Shown here piece after piece: positions 23,250 through 35,018 of a DNA stretch of 64,000 bases. The DNA lies in the NCBI GenBank assembly GCA_963675135.1, contig OY776119.1, positions 72,967,727 to 73,031,726 of the forward strand, written 5' to 3'. This stretch comes from Galeopsis tetrahit. Lineage: Eukaryota; Streptophyta; Magnoliopsida; Lamiales; Lamiaceae. Made by a program: the position numbers and the translations under genes. Numbering within the stretch: position 1 is the stretch's first letter; every line of letters begins with the position of its first letter. The notes beneath the pieces are model-generated. The model was not told where the DNA came from. It saw only the letters and a list, made by a program, of their open reading frames with translations, and did not search any database.

Positions 23250-26180
23250 CCAAGAGATTTTCTCAAAGATAAGAATGTCTCAAGGTCAAAAGTCTTAGTA
23301 AATATATCAACATTATGATTTTCAGTAGGTACGTATTCCAACTTCACTATGTTCTTCTCCACTAAATCTCTCATAAAATAATGCCTAAAGCAAATGTGTT
23401 TAGTGAGTGAGTGTTGTACTGAATTTTCAGAAATGTTTATGCACTCATATTATCACAGAAAATTGTAAGGATATCAATTCAATTTCATAGGCATGAAACA
23501 TCCTGCTTAACCACAAGATTGTTTCCCATGTAGAAACATCCTCTACCCTTACTCTTTATGTCGTCTATATCTCATGCTCAATTCGCATCACTGTATCCAA
23601 TCTAAGTGTTGTTGGTGTCCTTAGTGTACCATATCCAAAGTTCACTTGTACCTGTATCATACTTGATAATTCTTTTCAAAACATTCAGGTGAGATTCCTT
23701 TGGATTAGCTTGGTACCTAGAACAAACAAAAAAACACAAACATTGTACATAATATCTGGTCTATTAGAGGTTAGATAAAGTAAACTTCTTATCATAGATC
23801 TATACAATGTTGGATCAAAATCATTTCCATCACTGTCTTTGCAAAGTATCAAAGTAGATCTCATATAAGTTTTCATTACTTTTTAACTTTCAAAACCAAA
23901 CCTTTTAACTAAATTCTTAGCATACATACCTTGAGAGAAGAATATACCATCCTTACATTGCTTGGTTTGAAGACCTAAAAAATAATTCAAATCTCCAACC
24001 ATACTCATCTCAAATGTTGCAGTCATTGCCTCAACAAATTTGTTAACATTTTAACACAAGTTGAACCAAACACAATGTCATCAACATATATTTGAGCAAT
24101 AAGTAAATCTTCTCCAGTGTGCTTAATGAACAAAGTTATATCAGTTTCTCCTCTAACAAAACCGATTAGGGTATTGTGGATCTTCAAATCCTTTAAGTTG
24201 TTCAACATATGCTTCTTCATTCAAAATGCAATTTAGAAATGCAGCACATAAATCTATTTGATGAAGTTTAATGTCAATAAAACATGCAATTGCTAGCAAT
24301 AATCTAATAGATTCTATCCTAGCAACATGTGCAAAAGTTTCATAGAAAATTAATAACTTCAACTTGGGTGTAATCTTGTGCAACTAATCTAGTCTCATTC
24401 CTAAAAAAAAATGTTATCAAACTCATCAGTTTTATTCTTAAAAATCCACTTTGTTCCAATGACATTAGTATGACTAGGTCTTGAAACAAATGTCCATACT
24501 TCAAATCTTTCAAACTGATTAAGTTCCTCATGCATAGCACTAATCCAATTTTCATCAATTAATGCTTCATTCACATTTATAGGTTCAATTTCAGAAAAGT
24601 AATACTCTGCATTCACAACACTGCAAATAAAAGACATGCATATTGTTCTTACCACATCTACCTTATTTGATCTTACTCTTCCTCTAGTTTGCACTCCAAC
24701 TATAGCATCGCCTATGATCTGGTCAAAAGGATGACTTTTACCTATTCTTGAAGAAGGATTCATTTTGGGAACGTACTGATCATTCTGTGAGATCACAACT
24801 GACTGTTCTGTAGATGTTGACCTAGATGTGTTAATATTTGGTGCAACATTTTCATACTTCAGTGTATTCTCAGAATTGTCAGTGACCTGTGATACATCTT
24901 CTTCATCTTTCTTATCTGTAAGACCTTAATCATCATCAAACACAACATTAACAGATTCTTGAACAGTGTTAGTTCTAAGGTTATAAACTCTATAAGCTTT
25001 ACTATTTATAGAATAGCTTAAAAAGAAACCTTACACTTTTAAAATCACACTTATGAAGTTGATCCATATCATTCAGAATATAACACATACAATCAGATAC
25101 ATGAAAATACTTCACATTTGGTTTTCTAATGTTCAAAATCTCATAAGGTGTTTGAATAAAACCAGATCGAATATAAACTATATCAATAATATGACATGAT
25201 GTATTCAATGCTACAACCCAAAATCTCTTAGCAAGACTTTTAGAAGTAAGCATGACTCATATCATTTCTTGTAGAGTTATATTCTTTCTTTCAGCAAAGA
25301 CATTCCGTTGTGGAGTTTTAGGAGATGAATATTCTTGCAAAATACTGTACCATTTTTATCACAAAAATCATTAAAATGCTGTTTTCAAATTCCCTACCAT
25401 CATCAATTCTAATACGCCCAACTTTCAAGTTAACCACATTTTAGAATCTTTTGTAAAGAATTTTAAATGCAGCAAATTAATGTTTTAGATATATCTCTTA
25501 AAAACAAAATCCAGGTAAATCCAGAAAAATCATCTACCACAACAAGTGAATATATTTTGCCTCCAATGCTTTCAGTTTTCATATGACTAATAAAATCCAT
25601 GTGCAAAACAATTTGAAACATTGATGTGTAGAACAATGTGACAGCATTTTATGCAACATTCTTACCTGCTTACCTTTCTGGTATGGTCCACATACAGTAG
25701 TACTCTAAAACTTCTATTTTGGTAATCCTTTTCACTGCATCGACTTTGATTAGTCTCTTCACTGATGTATACTATGCATGTCCCAATTTTTGATGCAATA
25801 AGACATTTTCATCATTCGTTGATAACTTACACACATTTGTTCCAATAAGATAAAAAATTATCTACTGCCCTAGACAATCTTCATCTTTATTAAGAACATA
25901 CACATGATTCTTTGTCAAATTTTACATGCAAATTATCATCACAAAGTTGACTAATACTAATCAAATTAGCAAGCAAGCCATCAAAATGTAAAGCATTTTT
26001 TAAGCTCAAGAAAACCTTCAACATTCAAAGTTCCTTTTCCTATAACCTGTCCTTTCGAACAACCACCATATGTAACATTACCATCATTCAAGGTCACATA
26101 ATCAGATAAGTAGTCAATTTGTCCTGTCATATGTCTAGAACAACTATCAAAAAATACCATTGACCAAGTAAACATGCTTT
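23250..26180 (-). pseudogene. Degraded Copia pol of element A
   Basis: Domains in Copia order, read right to left: protease with DSCSRHMTGQ (about 26150); integrase core pieces with KSLAKRFWVVALNTSCH (about 25240-25190); reverse transcriptase with WISAMHEELNQFERFEVWTF (about 24690-24470), IDLCAAFLNCILNEE (about 24270), and QIYVDDIVFGST with the YVDD active site (about 24080); RNase H side pieces with LTSNRPDIMYNVC (about 23770). Multiple frameshifts and stops separate the pieces, so no functional polyprotein can be made. Confidence 0.8.
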
Positions 26181-26199
26181 CAAAGAGGTGTGAACAACA

Positions 26200-27209
26200 T
26201 TACAAGTAACTTTTGATTTCCATGCAGATTTCAGAAAATGTTTCATAGGATGTGATATCATTTTAGGTAACATTTTCTCATATCTCAGATCATCAACCAA
26301 TTTAATGCAGTAAGGACAGATATGATCAATTCTCGAAAAATAATGACATACAAACTTCTTTTCAATGTTTTTGACTTTGTGAGAATCTGTTTGTGCAGAT
26401 GTTACAACAAATGTTTTAACATTTGCCTTCACAAGTTTCACAACATTTTAAAAAATTCTTAGAAATAGAAGTAGTTTCACAATCACAACGTATAACATAA
26501 TTATCAAATTTACCAATAGCTAAAACATATATCAGAAGCACTCATAGAAAATTTTATGAAACTTAAAGTAGAGGTGATCAATTTCTCCTTCAGTTTACAA
26601 ACTTCAAAAATCTCTTCTGGAATGTATGACTTCTAGCTTGGTAATTGTTCCTTTCAGATTCTCATTCTCTTTGTTCAAAGAATTAAGAGTGAGTTTCTGA
26701 GAGTTACAATCATCTAACAACTTTTGGTATTTAGAATCATCAATCCTTATGCCTGCATCATCAACAAACCCATTAAAATAGTTCAAATCTGGGTGACTCT
26801 GTTTTGATGTTACCATAAATGTTATGACATTAGGTGCAACATCAGAATCTGTATCATCCAGATCATCATAATCAACCTTGGTATGAAAAGTGAATTCAAC
26901 ATCTTTTGATTCATCAAATTCATCATTTGATTCATCACTTAAGGTAGTACTAAAATTCAGTTTTTGCTTAAGTCTAATATTGGCACATTAATTTTCATAA
27001 AGACCATATTTAGAACATGCATTGAACTGATTTTCTACATTAAAGATCATACCTTGGTTTACCTTCACTTTTTTATAACCTTGGTTGAAATTGACTTTTC
27101 CTTCTTTCTGGTGGGGTGTTGATGTGTTGATTTGGATCTTTGGTACACCATAACCTATAAGTACAGTCCTCCAAGCACGTTCATCAATCGACTTGATATA
27201 TATGCACAA
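26200..27209 (-). pseudogene. Internally deleted gag of element A
   Basis: The N-terminal portion reads IDERAWRTVLIGYGVPKI (about 27190-27140) as in other Copia gags. It then jumps to a Lys/Asn-rich stretch and a coiled-coil-like segment (26816-26604), and to a decayed cysteine finger region CHYFSRIDHICPYC (about 26350). The central gag domain of about 150 residues, present in the gags of B and C, is missing, and stops interrupt the rest. Confidence 0.6.
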
Positions 27210-27338
27210 CTTAGGCTTTAAAATATGGATAATATGTTCGGGTGCCTAAGTGTAGTGGATATGTGATGTGTTTCCATTGCTAACATAAACTAAAACACAC
27301 TAAAAACAAGGATCTAAACCTAGTGTCGTCAGGTATCG

Positions 27339-27350
27339 GCTCTGATACCA
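27339..27350 (-). other. Primer-binding site of element A
   Basis: TGGTATCAGAGC on the minus strand, complementary to the 3' end of initiator tRNA-Met, two bases inside the 5' LTR. Confidence 0.85.
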
Positions 27351-27352
27351 AC

Positions 27353-28017
27353 TAAAAGTGTGTGGGGTATAGTATCTAGTGTTTAAGTGAAAAACAGAAT
27401 AATATTGTACTAAATGTTGAGACAAATTGTACAACATTGACTCTATCAGAATATCAGAAATAAAGATACACAACGGAAGACTTGAAACACTAAAAACAAA
27501 CAAGACACAATGGAAATATTTTTAACATAGATTTTATAAATAAAAATCTATGTCTGCCTTATGGCGTAAATCAATACTTATCTTCAAGTACAAATGTTGT
27601 GTGAAATGTTACAACAATAACCTTCACAACTGAAACTATAAACGAGGCAGGTGCCAAGTTTAGAAAACGATCTAAGTGTATAAGATTACACACTGTCGAA
27701 ATGCCTAGTCTATCTATGATTACACTCTCAATAGATAACAAGACACACAACCATACGGGTGGGATACTTCGTATGAACTAAATGGTAAAACTATTGGCCA
27801 CAAATCCTAACAGGGATGAACGCTCGGTCTAGGATATTGCTCGAATAGAATACACTGAATTATGAAGCCTTCAATCGGTATTTACATATGTGAGGTGCGA
27901 ATTCTAGAGGCTTTCACATTGAGGTCCTATTTTTTAGGAGCTCAACTTCCATGATCTTTCTAGATCCTTCTTGTATGCTCCAGGTCATTCTAAATGGTTC
28001 CAGGCTGCTCTAGCATG
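27353..28017 (-). repeat. 5' LTR of element A, promoter-proximal part
   Basis: The 665-bp piece between the primer-binding site and element B, including the GCATG copy at 28013-28017. The internal terminus is TA instead of CA. The TATA region (about 27880-27889) has two changes against the 3' LTR, breaking the box. The remainder, with the heat-shock motifs, is at 44701-44889. Confidence 0.85.
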
Positions 28018-29565
28018 TGTTGGTCCTGAAAGGAGTATATAACAAGTGTATGGGGGGGGGGGATACACTTTGAATATGTATCTTTTGAAGGATCAGTTTT
28101 GTGTGCAGTGTTGAATGATTGTAAGTACTTTGTAAGGCAAATCAACACAAGAGTTTATAGTGGTTCAGAGGCTCAAGCTCCTACATCCACTTTCCCTGAT
28201 TTAACAGGATAATTCCTTCACTCTTGGAATTAACTTGTTTTATAGTGCCAAGGTGCACTTGATCAATAACACCACTCCTTGGTGAATTGATCCCTAGGAT
28301 GTCTAGAGTCCTAGTACCCTCTTCTCAACTCAGAACTGAACTGTTCTTCTCTCAACAGTCAGCTCCTACCACTTCTACTACTACAACCTTCTCTCTTTCT
28401 CACTTGAAAGGGGTAAGGATTGAAGTATGGTTCCAACTAATGAGATATCCTTTACAATGGAGATCAGTGTATAAGGATAGAATATCTCTCTAAACTTGTG
28501 TATGGATATACAGTAAGTTCAGCTTAGAAGAAGTGTTTGAAGACTAAGATAGTCTTTTGAAAGCTTGTAAGTTCTATGAACTTCAGAATACTTGCTCAAT
28601 TGGATTGGCAGTTGAATGCTAGTTGGATGCTTTCAAATGGTCTTCACACTTCTGTATTTATATACAAAATGAGGATTTGCCCGTTGGAGAGGCAGCCCCA
28701 AATTGCTATAAATGTCTTCCTTGAGTTCTTCAAACTGGAAGACAGATTATTGATAGTGACATGTCCTCAATTGGGTAATAAACGGCTTGTAAGACTTTGT
28801 CTTCTTTCTGCAGCACTTTTCCCAATGTTTGACTTCTTGTTAAGACTTGGACATGGCTTCTGAAGATTGATCCAATGATAGGACAACATTCCTTATCAAA
28901 TGGACAACTCTCCTTATCACTATCAGCAGATTTGCTTATCAGCAAGGTTGGCTTGCTCATCTTCAGATGACTTGGCTCTTTCCCTTTCTTTCACTTCAAG
29001 TTGATCTTAGCATGTTCCAATGAAGTTTCTTTAGGGTATGGTTGTCTCTAGCTCTTCAGCATGGTTGACCTACAACCATTAGAATCTTTGTTCTGGTTCA
29101 AACTTGCTGAGACAACTCTTCTGGGACAACTCTCCTGATCAGTATATTTGTTCTTTTAGCTTCAGAGATGATGTTTTTCATAGAGTTAACCTCTCTGGAC
29201 AACTCTCCTGATCAGAGCATTTGACTAATCTTGTCCTTTTGAGCTTTGCAATCTTGTTCTTGCATAGAGCTAACTCTTCTGGACAACTCTCCTGATCAGA
29301 CCATGTGGATTTAAATGGAGTATGCTTGTCCTTAGTGCTTGTTCCAGATTTTGAGCCTTGAGGGGATTTTATCTTGATCATTTTTAAAGCATAGGTTCCC
29401 CCTCACATTGTGCATCTAGTCATCTAAGAGCTGCCTAACATATCAGCTTCTCATCTAGCCTTATGCTATGTGTTCTAACAATCTTAGAACACAATCATCT
29501 TGACTTAGGCATGTCTCAGGGGGTTTTGGTATTTAATCAAAACATATATCATTTTATTCCCAACA
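28018..29565 (-). repeat. 3' LTR of element B with a 271-bp deletion
   Basis: 1,548 bp, TG...CA. Compared with the 5' LTR it lacks about 271 bp directly beside a G run (11 G here, 16 in the other copy); otherwise it differs by five substitutions. A TATA box TATATAAATA lies near 28664-28656 on the minus strand. The word GGACAACTCTCCTGATCAG recurs three to four times at 29125-29305. Small open frames in the LTR are not called as genes. Confidence 0.88.
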
Positions 29566-29579
29566 ATTTCCCCCTTTTT
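29566..29579 (-). other. Polypurine tract of element B
   Basis: AAAAAGGGGGAAAT on the minus strand abutting the 3' LTR; identical to the tract of element C. Confidence 0.85.
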
Positions 29580-29967
29580 GATGATGCCAAAACCTACATA
29601 TCTTAAGCAAAAGTGACTTGTCTACACCTATTACATATATCTTCAGAAGGCATGACTAAGGTCAATATTCCTGAAAAGACAATGTGTTAGTGTATTCACT
29701 GTTTTTTTGTTGCAAGTAGGTTTCATAGATAGACATAGAGAGATGAAATTAACATATCAGAGCATGAATCAATAACACTTAAATACATCAGAGCATTTCA
29801 TTCTAACTATTCAAGACATAAATAAGATTTTCATCATCAGAGCACAGAGCTTGTATTAGAGCAATCCATAACAAATCAGAGCAAACAAATTAGCACACCA
29901 CATCAGCAATCTTGACCATATTTCAGCATAGTTGATCAATCAAGAAAGGTCAGAAGACTTAGCCATT

Positions 29968-32900
29968 TCAAAGATCATCCTCAGGGGGTGGCAGCATTCC
30001 ATACTGTGCCCACACTCTTCTTTTCAATGCCATGGCTTCTTGGTTGGTTCCCTTAGGTCCAAGAACCATCTTGTTTAGCTTAAGGATCTTAGTGAATTCT
30101 CTCAGAATCCTTGCTTGGTCAATCCATCCTTCAAGCTTTGGAGGCATGTATATGATTGGCTTGGGGGCTGTGAGTTCAATTCTTGCAATGTCAGCAGCTG
30201 CAAGCAATTGTTGATAGAGTTCTCTGTAGTATTCTATCATGAACTCAGCAAAGGCAGAATTGGCATCTCCTCCATTCCATCTGTCAATGACATAATAGTC
30301 ATAGACAAACTCCCTTTTTGCTTCCTCCCATGTATCATTCAGTTGAACTGGCACCCATTTATCCAAGTGTGGATATTTGGTGTCCATTGGGATTAGAAGC
30401 TGAGGCTTCATCTTGCTGTATGTTGCTCTCCTTCTTCTTGGTTTCTGAAAATTAGCTCTTCTCTTGTCTCTTGCTCTTTGTGCTTCATCTAACAAGTCCA
30501 TTTTCTCTTGGGCCCTCATCATGGCCAGTTTCTGTTGTGTTTCAGGGTCTTTGCCATACCCTTCATGAAACAGTTTTGATGGATCATGAGTTAGGACAGT
30601 TGTCTTCTTTTTAGGTTCAGGTCCAAATCCTTCAGCAAATAGTTCTTCAATATCTTCAGTGGACTTGGAATCTTCAGTATCTTTGGCAGATTCAGAAGAC
30701 TTTTCTTTTTCAGCAGTCTTGACTTTCTCAGCAGTTTTGGCCTTCTTTGAAGTAGGCACATCATCATCAACTCTGAACTCAGGTGGAAGATCAAGGCTGT
30801 TAGGAAAGTCAGTGAATGTCTCAACTTGCCTTTTCTTTCCTTTTGCCCTCTTGATCTTTCCTCTAGTTTGGACACCTTCATCACCTTTGTCCAAACCAGA
30901 CATCTCACCACCTGGTCTTTGTTGTAACCTTACTCTTTCCTCTTGAGCTGAGGCCATAGAATTCTTCAATGCAAATGCTAATTGCTCTTCTTCATCCAAT
31001 TCTTTCAAGTTTAGCACTGCAGGCTCTTTTCCTTTTCCTTCAGCAACTTTGTCTTTTCCTTGAACTGGGCTTCCAATTACCAAGGCACCTTTTGCTCTAG
31101 CTCTTTCCCTTTCCCCCTTTTTGGCAGCATCAAAACACTGGGGTTTTAGCTCACTCATTGTTGTGGCCATTAGGGATTGGGCCTGGTTTAGGGACTTCAT
31201 CTCCTCCAACAAATATACATTTTCATCATGTATATTCTGCATCCTATCACTGCTCAAGCTAAGAAAAGCTAGAACAGGCTTCATCTTTTGTTGAACAACC
31301 TCCTCCAAGGTTGCTTTCAGGGATGCATCCAGTTGGGTTTTAAGAAGCTCAGTAAGGTTGGCTACTGCACCTTCAGCAATTTTGGCCAATACCTCTTGGG
31401 AAAATTTTTCAGAGGCTGCTTTCACCATTGCTAGCCTTTGTTCTTCAGCTCTTTTCTTTTGCAATGCAGTCTTCTTTCCAAGAGCTTGCTTGACAGTTAG
31501 CCTGAGAGCCTTGACATTGGCATTATGATTGTCTCTCAGCAGCTTTTGCTCCTTCTTGACCTCCTCTGAGATGGCTTCCATGGTGGATTTGGTTTTTTGT
31601 ACTTTAGTGGAAATGGTTTGGAGGCCAGTTTCCACACCACTAATCCTTGCTTCCAGAGTTGGTAGCACAACATCTTCAGAGCCAGTGAGCCTCATTTCTA
31701 CAGATGCTAGAGTCCTTCCTTGCTCATTCAATGCTCCTGAAGTTTCAGCATGAGCAGATTGGACTTGATGAGCCAAGGAGTCCAATTTCTCTGATTGCAT
31801 ACCAAGTAAGGCTTGAGCTGAGCATGTATCTACTTGGATAGGTGCATCTGTTAAGAATTCATAAAAAATTTGGTCAAGGGAAATACCTGCAACATTAGAC
31901 AAATCAAACAAGTTAGGAAATAGACACTCATCACCCTCAATTTCTTTTATATAAGACTCTGATACATCAGCAGCCTTCTTCTCATTTTCAACTCTTTCTT
32001 TTCTCCCTTCTTCAATAATTTCCTCACTTAAAGAAACAGGCCTCCTCTCATCAAGGGATTCCTGAAGTTCAGATTTGACTTCAAGAATAGCCTGCCCTTC
32101 CTCACTTATATCACCCTCATTTGGTGGTACACTCACTATTCTAGTGATCACCACATCTCTCTCATCTACTACTCCCTCTAATTTTTCCACTAACTTCTCC
32201 TTTTCAACTCCTTCTCCTAAAACTGCAACATCTCCACCTTCATCAAGGTTCAAAGATGACAGTTGTGGGGAGATCACAGTGCTTATTTCAACAGCCACTG
32301 AGTCATCCTGAATGATTAAGGGCTGATCAGTGTCCAACTCTCCTGACACTGAATAGGCCTTAATCAAACCAGCCTCTAGCATAGGAACCTCAACATCTTT
32401 AGGCTGTGCCTTGGGTTCAGAAGAACCTTCATTGGCAGATGTGTCTTTGGTTGTGTTACCACCCTTGGTCAACACCTCTGAAGATACAGAGCCTTTCCTA
32501 TGATAGGTTCTAGGAGGGTTTGAAAGTCTATCTGCTATAGAAGACTTGGGTTGAGAAGGTTCAGGGAGGTTGGCTTGAGGGGTTTCAGGAGGGTTGGGGT
32601 TAGAAGGGTTTGAGGGATCATCAGGGGAATCATCATCATTGGAGCTACTGTCAGGGTGTTTGATTCCCTTAGCCTTCCTTTCTTTCTCCTCCTTAATTTT
32701 ATCAGCTATCAGCTTTGCAAAAATTTCCTCATCAATGAGAAATCTTGTCTTTGAGACTCCAGCAAAGTTTAGCAATCTGTTTTCCTCTATTTGCCACCAG
32801 TTTGCACCCTTATCATGGATGACTTGTGATATCTCCATCATAGACTTGTCTTTTACATCAACAAGCATCCTTAGATCATGAAATGTCTTCTGAATTCTTG

Positions 32901-33561
32901 GAAATTCAGCAAGCTGTGGGTACAGACTGTCCACAGTAGCCTTTGCTCCACCTCTGAGCATACTTTCATAAGTATACTCCTCCTCATCTCCACAAGAATG
33001 GGGACTTTGGGTTATAGGGGAGTTGGCTCTTGGTTCTCCTAAAGTGGCTTCAGGGATGTTGGCTTCAGAAGGGTTTGGTGCAGTAGAAGGTGCTTCAGTT
33101 GCTTTTGAGAGCAATGAATCTGAAGGGGCTTTACTCAAGGGGGTTGGCTCATTGAGTGCATGTTCTAAGAGCTTTGAATAATTGAGTATGGATGAGTCAA
33201 GGAGAGACAGGAGTCTTGTCTCATCTACTGCTAAATCTGCAAGCACATCAATGCCACTTCTTTGCACACTCCCTTCTGGAGAGTATCTCTTAGTGAGATC
33301 TACAGGGGTAATGGGTTGGTTGGAAGGGGTAACATGGGTTTCAGGGGAGTTGGGCTCAGGATTCTGAAACTCAGGGATGTTGGCCTCTATAGATTGACCT
33401 TCAGGGACCTTGGATTCTGGAGTTCCAGAACCAGATGAGTTGGTCCTTGACCTAGATTTGGTCCTGCTTTCAGCTCTGCTCTCTCTTAGAGCCAATTGTA
33501 GTGACCTTTCTTCCTGCAGCTCCAACACCTTTTCAGTAGGTTTGGCCCTTCTCTTGCTGGC
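29968..33561 (-). CDS. Post-pol protein of element B, large C-terminal part
   Basis: An uninterrupted frame of 1,197 codons that enters from the solo LTR border at 33561; no ATG begins it because it is the continuation of the frame at 36163-35019. The first 300 residues are Ser/Pro/Glu-rich with repeated N-x-P-E words (ANIPE, NSPE, NLPE, NPPE). The middle (about 31800-31150) is a long coiled coil. A basic/acidic segment follows with PRRRRATYSKMKP (about 30460). The last 140 residues form a folded-looking domain with AFAEFMIEYYRELYQQ and PPKLEGW, ending PPPEDDL. The same C-terminal pattern occurs in element C. No transmembrane segment or signal peptide is visible, so an envelope role is not supported. 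Function unknown. Confidence 0.75.
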   Translation of the reverse strand, partial: ASKRRAKPTEKVLELQEERSLQLALRESRAESRTKSRSRTNSSGSGTPESKVPEGQSIEANIPEFQNPEPNSPETHVTPSNQPITPVDLTKRYSPEGSVQRSGIDVLADLAVDETRLLSLLDSSILNYSKLLEHALNEPTPLSKAPSDSLLSKATEAPSTAPNPSEANIPEATLGEPRANSPITQSPHSCGDEEEYTYESMLRGGAKATVDSLYPQLAEFPRIQKTFHDLRMLVDVKDKSMMEISQVIHDKGANWWQIEENRLLNFAGVSKTRFLIDEEIFAKLIADKIKEEKERKAKGIKHPDSSSNDDDSPDDPSNPSNPNPPETPQANLPEPSQPKSSIADRLSNPPRTYHRKGSVSSEVLTKGGNTTKDTSANEGSSEPKAQPKDVEVPMLEAGLIKAYSVSGELDTDQPLIIQDDSVAVEISTVISPQLSSLNLDEGGDVAVLGEGVEKEKLVEKLEGVVDERDVVITRIVSVPPNEGDISEEGQAILEVKSELQESLDERRPVSLSEEIIEEGRKERVENEKKAADVSESYIKEIEGDECLFPNLFDLSNVAGISLDQIFYEFLTDAPIQVDTCSAQALLGMQSEKLDSLAHQVQSAHAETSGALNEQGRTLASVEMRLTGSEDVVLPTLEARISGVETGLQTISTKVQKTKSTMEAISEEVKKEQKLLRDNHNANVKALRLTVKQALGKKTALQKKRAEEQRLAMVKAASEKFSQEVLAKIAEGAVANLTELLKTQLDASLKATLEEVVQQKMKPVLAFLSLSSDRMQNIHDENVYLLEEMKSLNQAQSLMATTMSELKPQCFDAAKKGERERARAKGALVIGSPVQGKDKVAEGKGKEPAVLNLKELDEEEQLAFALKNSMASAQEERVRLQQRPGGEMSGLDKGDEGVQTRGKIKRAKGKKRQVETFTDFPNSLDLPPEFRVDDDVPTSKKAKTAEKVKTAEKEKSSESAKDTEDSKSTEDIEELFAEGFGPEPKKKTTVLTHDPSKLFHEGYGKDPETQQKLAMMRAQEKMDLLDEAQRARDKRRANFQKPRRRRATYSKMKPQLLIPMDTKYPHLDKWVPVQLNDTWEEAKREFVYDYYVIDRWNGGDANSAFAEFMIEYYRELYQQLLAAADIARIELTAPKPIIYMPPKLEGWIDQARILREFTKILKLNKMVLGPKGTNQEAMALKRRVWAQYGMLPPPEDDL

Positions 33562-35018
33562 TGTTGGTCCCTGAACGAGTAGTGAATGGGATTAAAGTCT
33601 AGAGGGGAGGGGTGAATAGACTTTAAAACTTTTTCAAGAGAGTTGGGAACCTCTTCTGATTGCTATGTCAGCTGGACTACAAGTCTGCTGGTCCAGATGA
33701 CTATAGTGATCTGATAGAGGAGGTTATATGCGGAATTATGGTAGGCCTTGTTTAGACTCGTTCTTTTGTTTCTTGTGAAAGTGTTTAACTTGTTTTCTTT
33801 AATGAAAGTACTCAGCTGATGCTGGTTTGAAAGCTGTGGCCTTGTTTTGAAGAATATTGAAATCACAGTATGCACTATATAACAGTTAATGAAATGACAG
33901 AATGTAAAGTGCAATAAGTAAATAACACCAGGTTTATAGTGGTTCGGATATACGATCCTACGTCCACTCTCACGTCCTAACGTGATATTTAATCCCTTTA
34001 ATTTACTGCAAATTACAAGGGTCTTGACCTTTATAGTCCCAAGGATAGGACTTTGAGATCTGAGCCGTCCTAACAGCTACGGTCTCCACAAGTGATTGTA
34101 AGCACTTGCACTTTGAGGGTTTCAAAAACTTTAACCTTTCGGAGTGGGTTTGGGGTTTTTTGAAGAGTATCCAACTAGTGATTCAAGCTTATAATTTGCT
34201 TAATCACTTTGCCTAAAACAAATGATATACAATGTGAATAGGTTTCAGGTTCTTAAGGGTTGGATAGAAATCACTTAAGAGCTATGGATAATCTAATGGA
34301 TTCTGGCTCTTTGAGAATTCTTGAGACAGTATGACTTTAGCTTGATTGCTTGCTAGACTTTGTTGAATTCTCTCGTTGTGACTTCGTACTTGTGATTTCT
34401 CATCCTCTTGTATTTATAGTGGTGATTGCTTGCAACTAGCCGTTGGAGTTGACTAGCCGTTGGGGCAATATTTCCATAATGGCTTGATTCCTTGATTCCA
34501 GTCGCTTGATTGCTTCAATCCTGGGATCATGTCAATCTTCTAAATAAGGTAGGTCTTTGTTTAAATTGCAAGATGACTTTGGAATCAGCCGAGTCCTGGA
34601 AGAGCACATAGTCTTCTGATCTGAACTTCTAGTCTTCTGACTACTCTTCTGGCCTTGAGTCTTCTGTCTTCTGATATCAGCAGAGTAAAACTCTTCTGAT
34701 CTGGCAGTTCTTTTGTCCTGCTTTAGGCCATCTTCAATCTGGGACTCCATCAGTCAAGTAGGTATACAAGCACCTTACTTAACTGGTCTTCAAGGATCTC
34801 CTAGTCTTCATGTCTTCTACTCTTCTCATCTTGAGGGAGCGCATGTAAGCCGGGACTGTGCTGATCAGCTGATATCTATACAGTTGATCACACAAGACTA
34901 GTCTAAGCTGTTCTATACAAAGTCAGCTGATCCTATTACATTTATAAACTCTAAGTGTTTTGGCCATCAAAACTATTCTAACATCAAGTGGGGCTTAGGG
35001 TGAATTTATATCCCAACA
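33562..35018 (-). mobile_element. Solo LTR inserted in the post-pol frame of B
   Basis: A 1,457-bp LTR with TGTTGG...CCAACA ends, flanked by CTGGC at 33557-33561 and 35019-35023. In its own orientation it begins TGTTGGGATATAAATTC and contains TTTTGATGGCCAAAA, like the LTRs of element C, so it is a related family. A TATA-like ACTATAAATACAAG lies near 34420-34407. No internal sequence is present, so it is the product of LTR-LTR recombination. Confidence 0.88.

Noticed and set aside
27339..27350. tRNA-like matches at the three TGGTATCAGAGC sites
   Set aside because: These are primer-binding sites of 12 bases, not tRNA genes; no cloverleaf surrounds them. No rRNA, tRNA or CRISPR array was seen anywhere.
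28287..29381. Small open frames in the LTR of B, repeated at 43417-44511
   Set aside because: They repeat only because the LTR repeats; no family features, and they overlap on both strands.
30032..33367. Several plus-strand open frames of 60-95 codons
   Set aside because: They are antisense shadows of the long minus-strand post-pol frame, with Ser/Leu-rich low-complexity translations.
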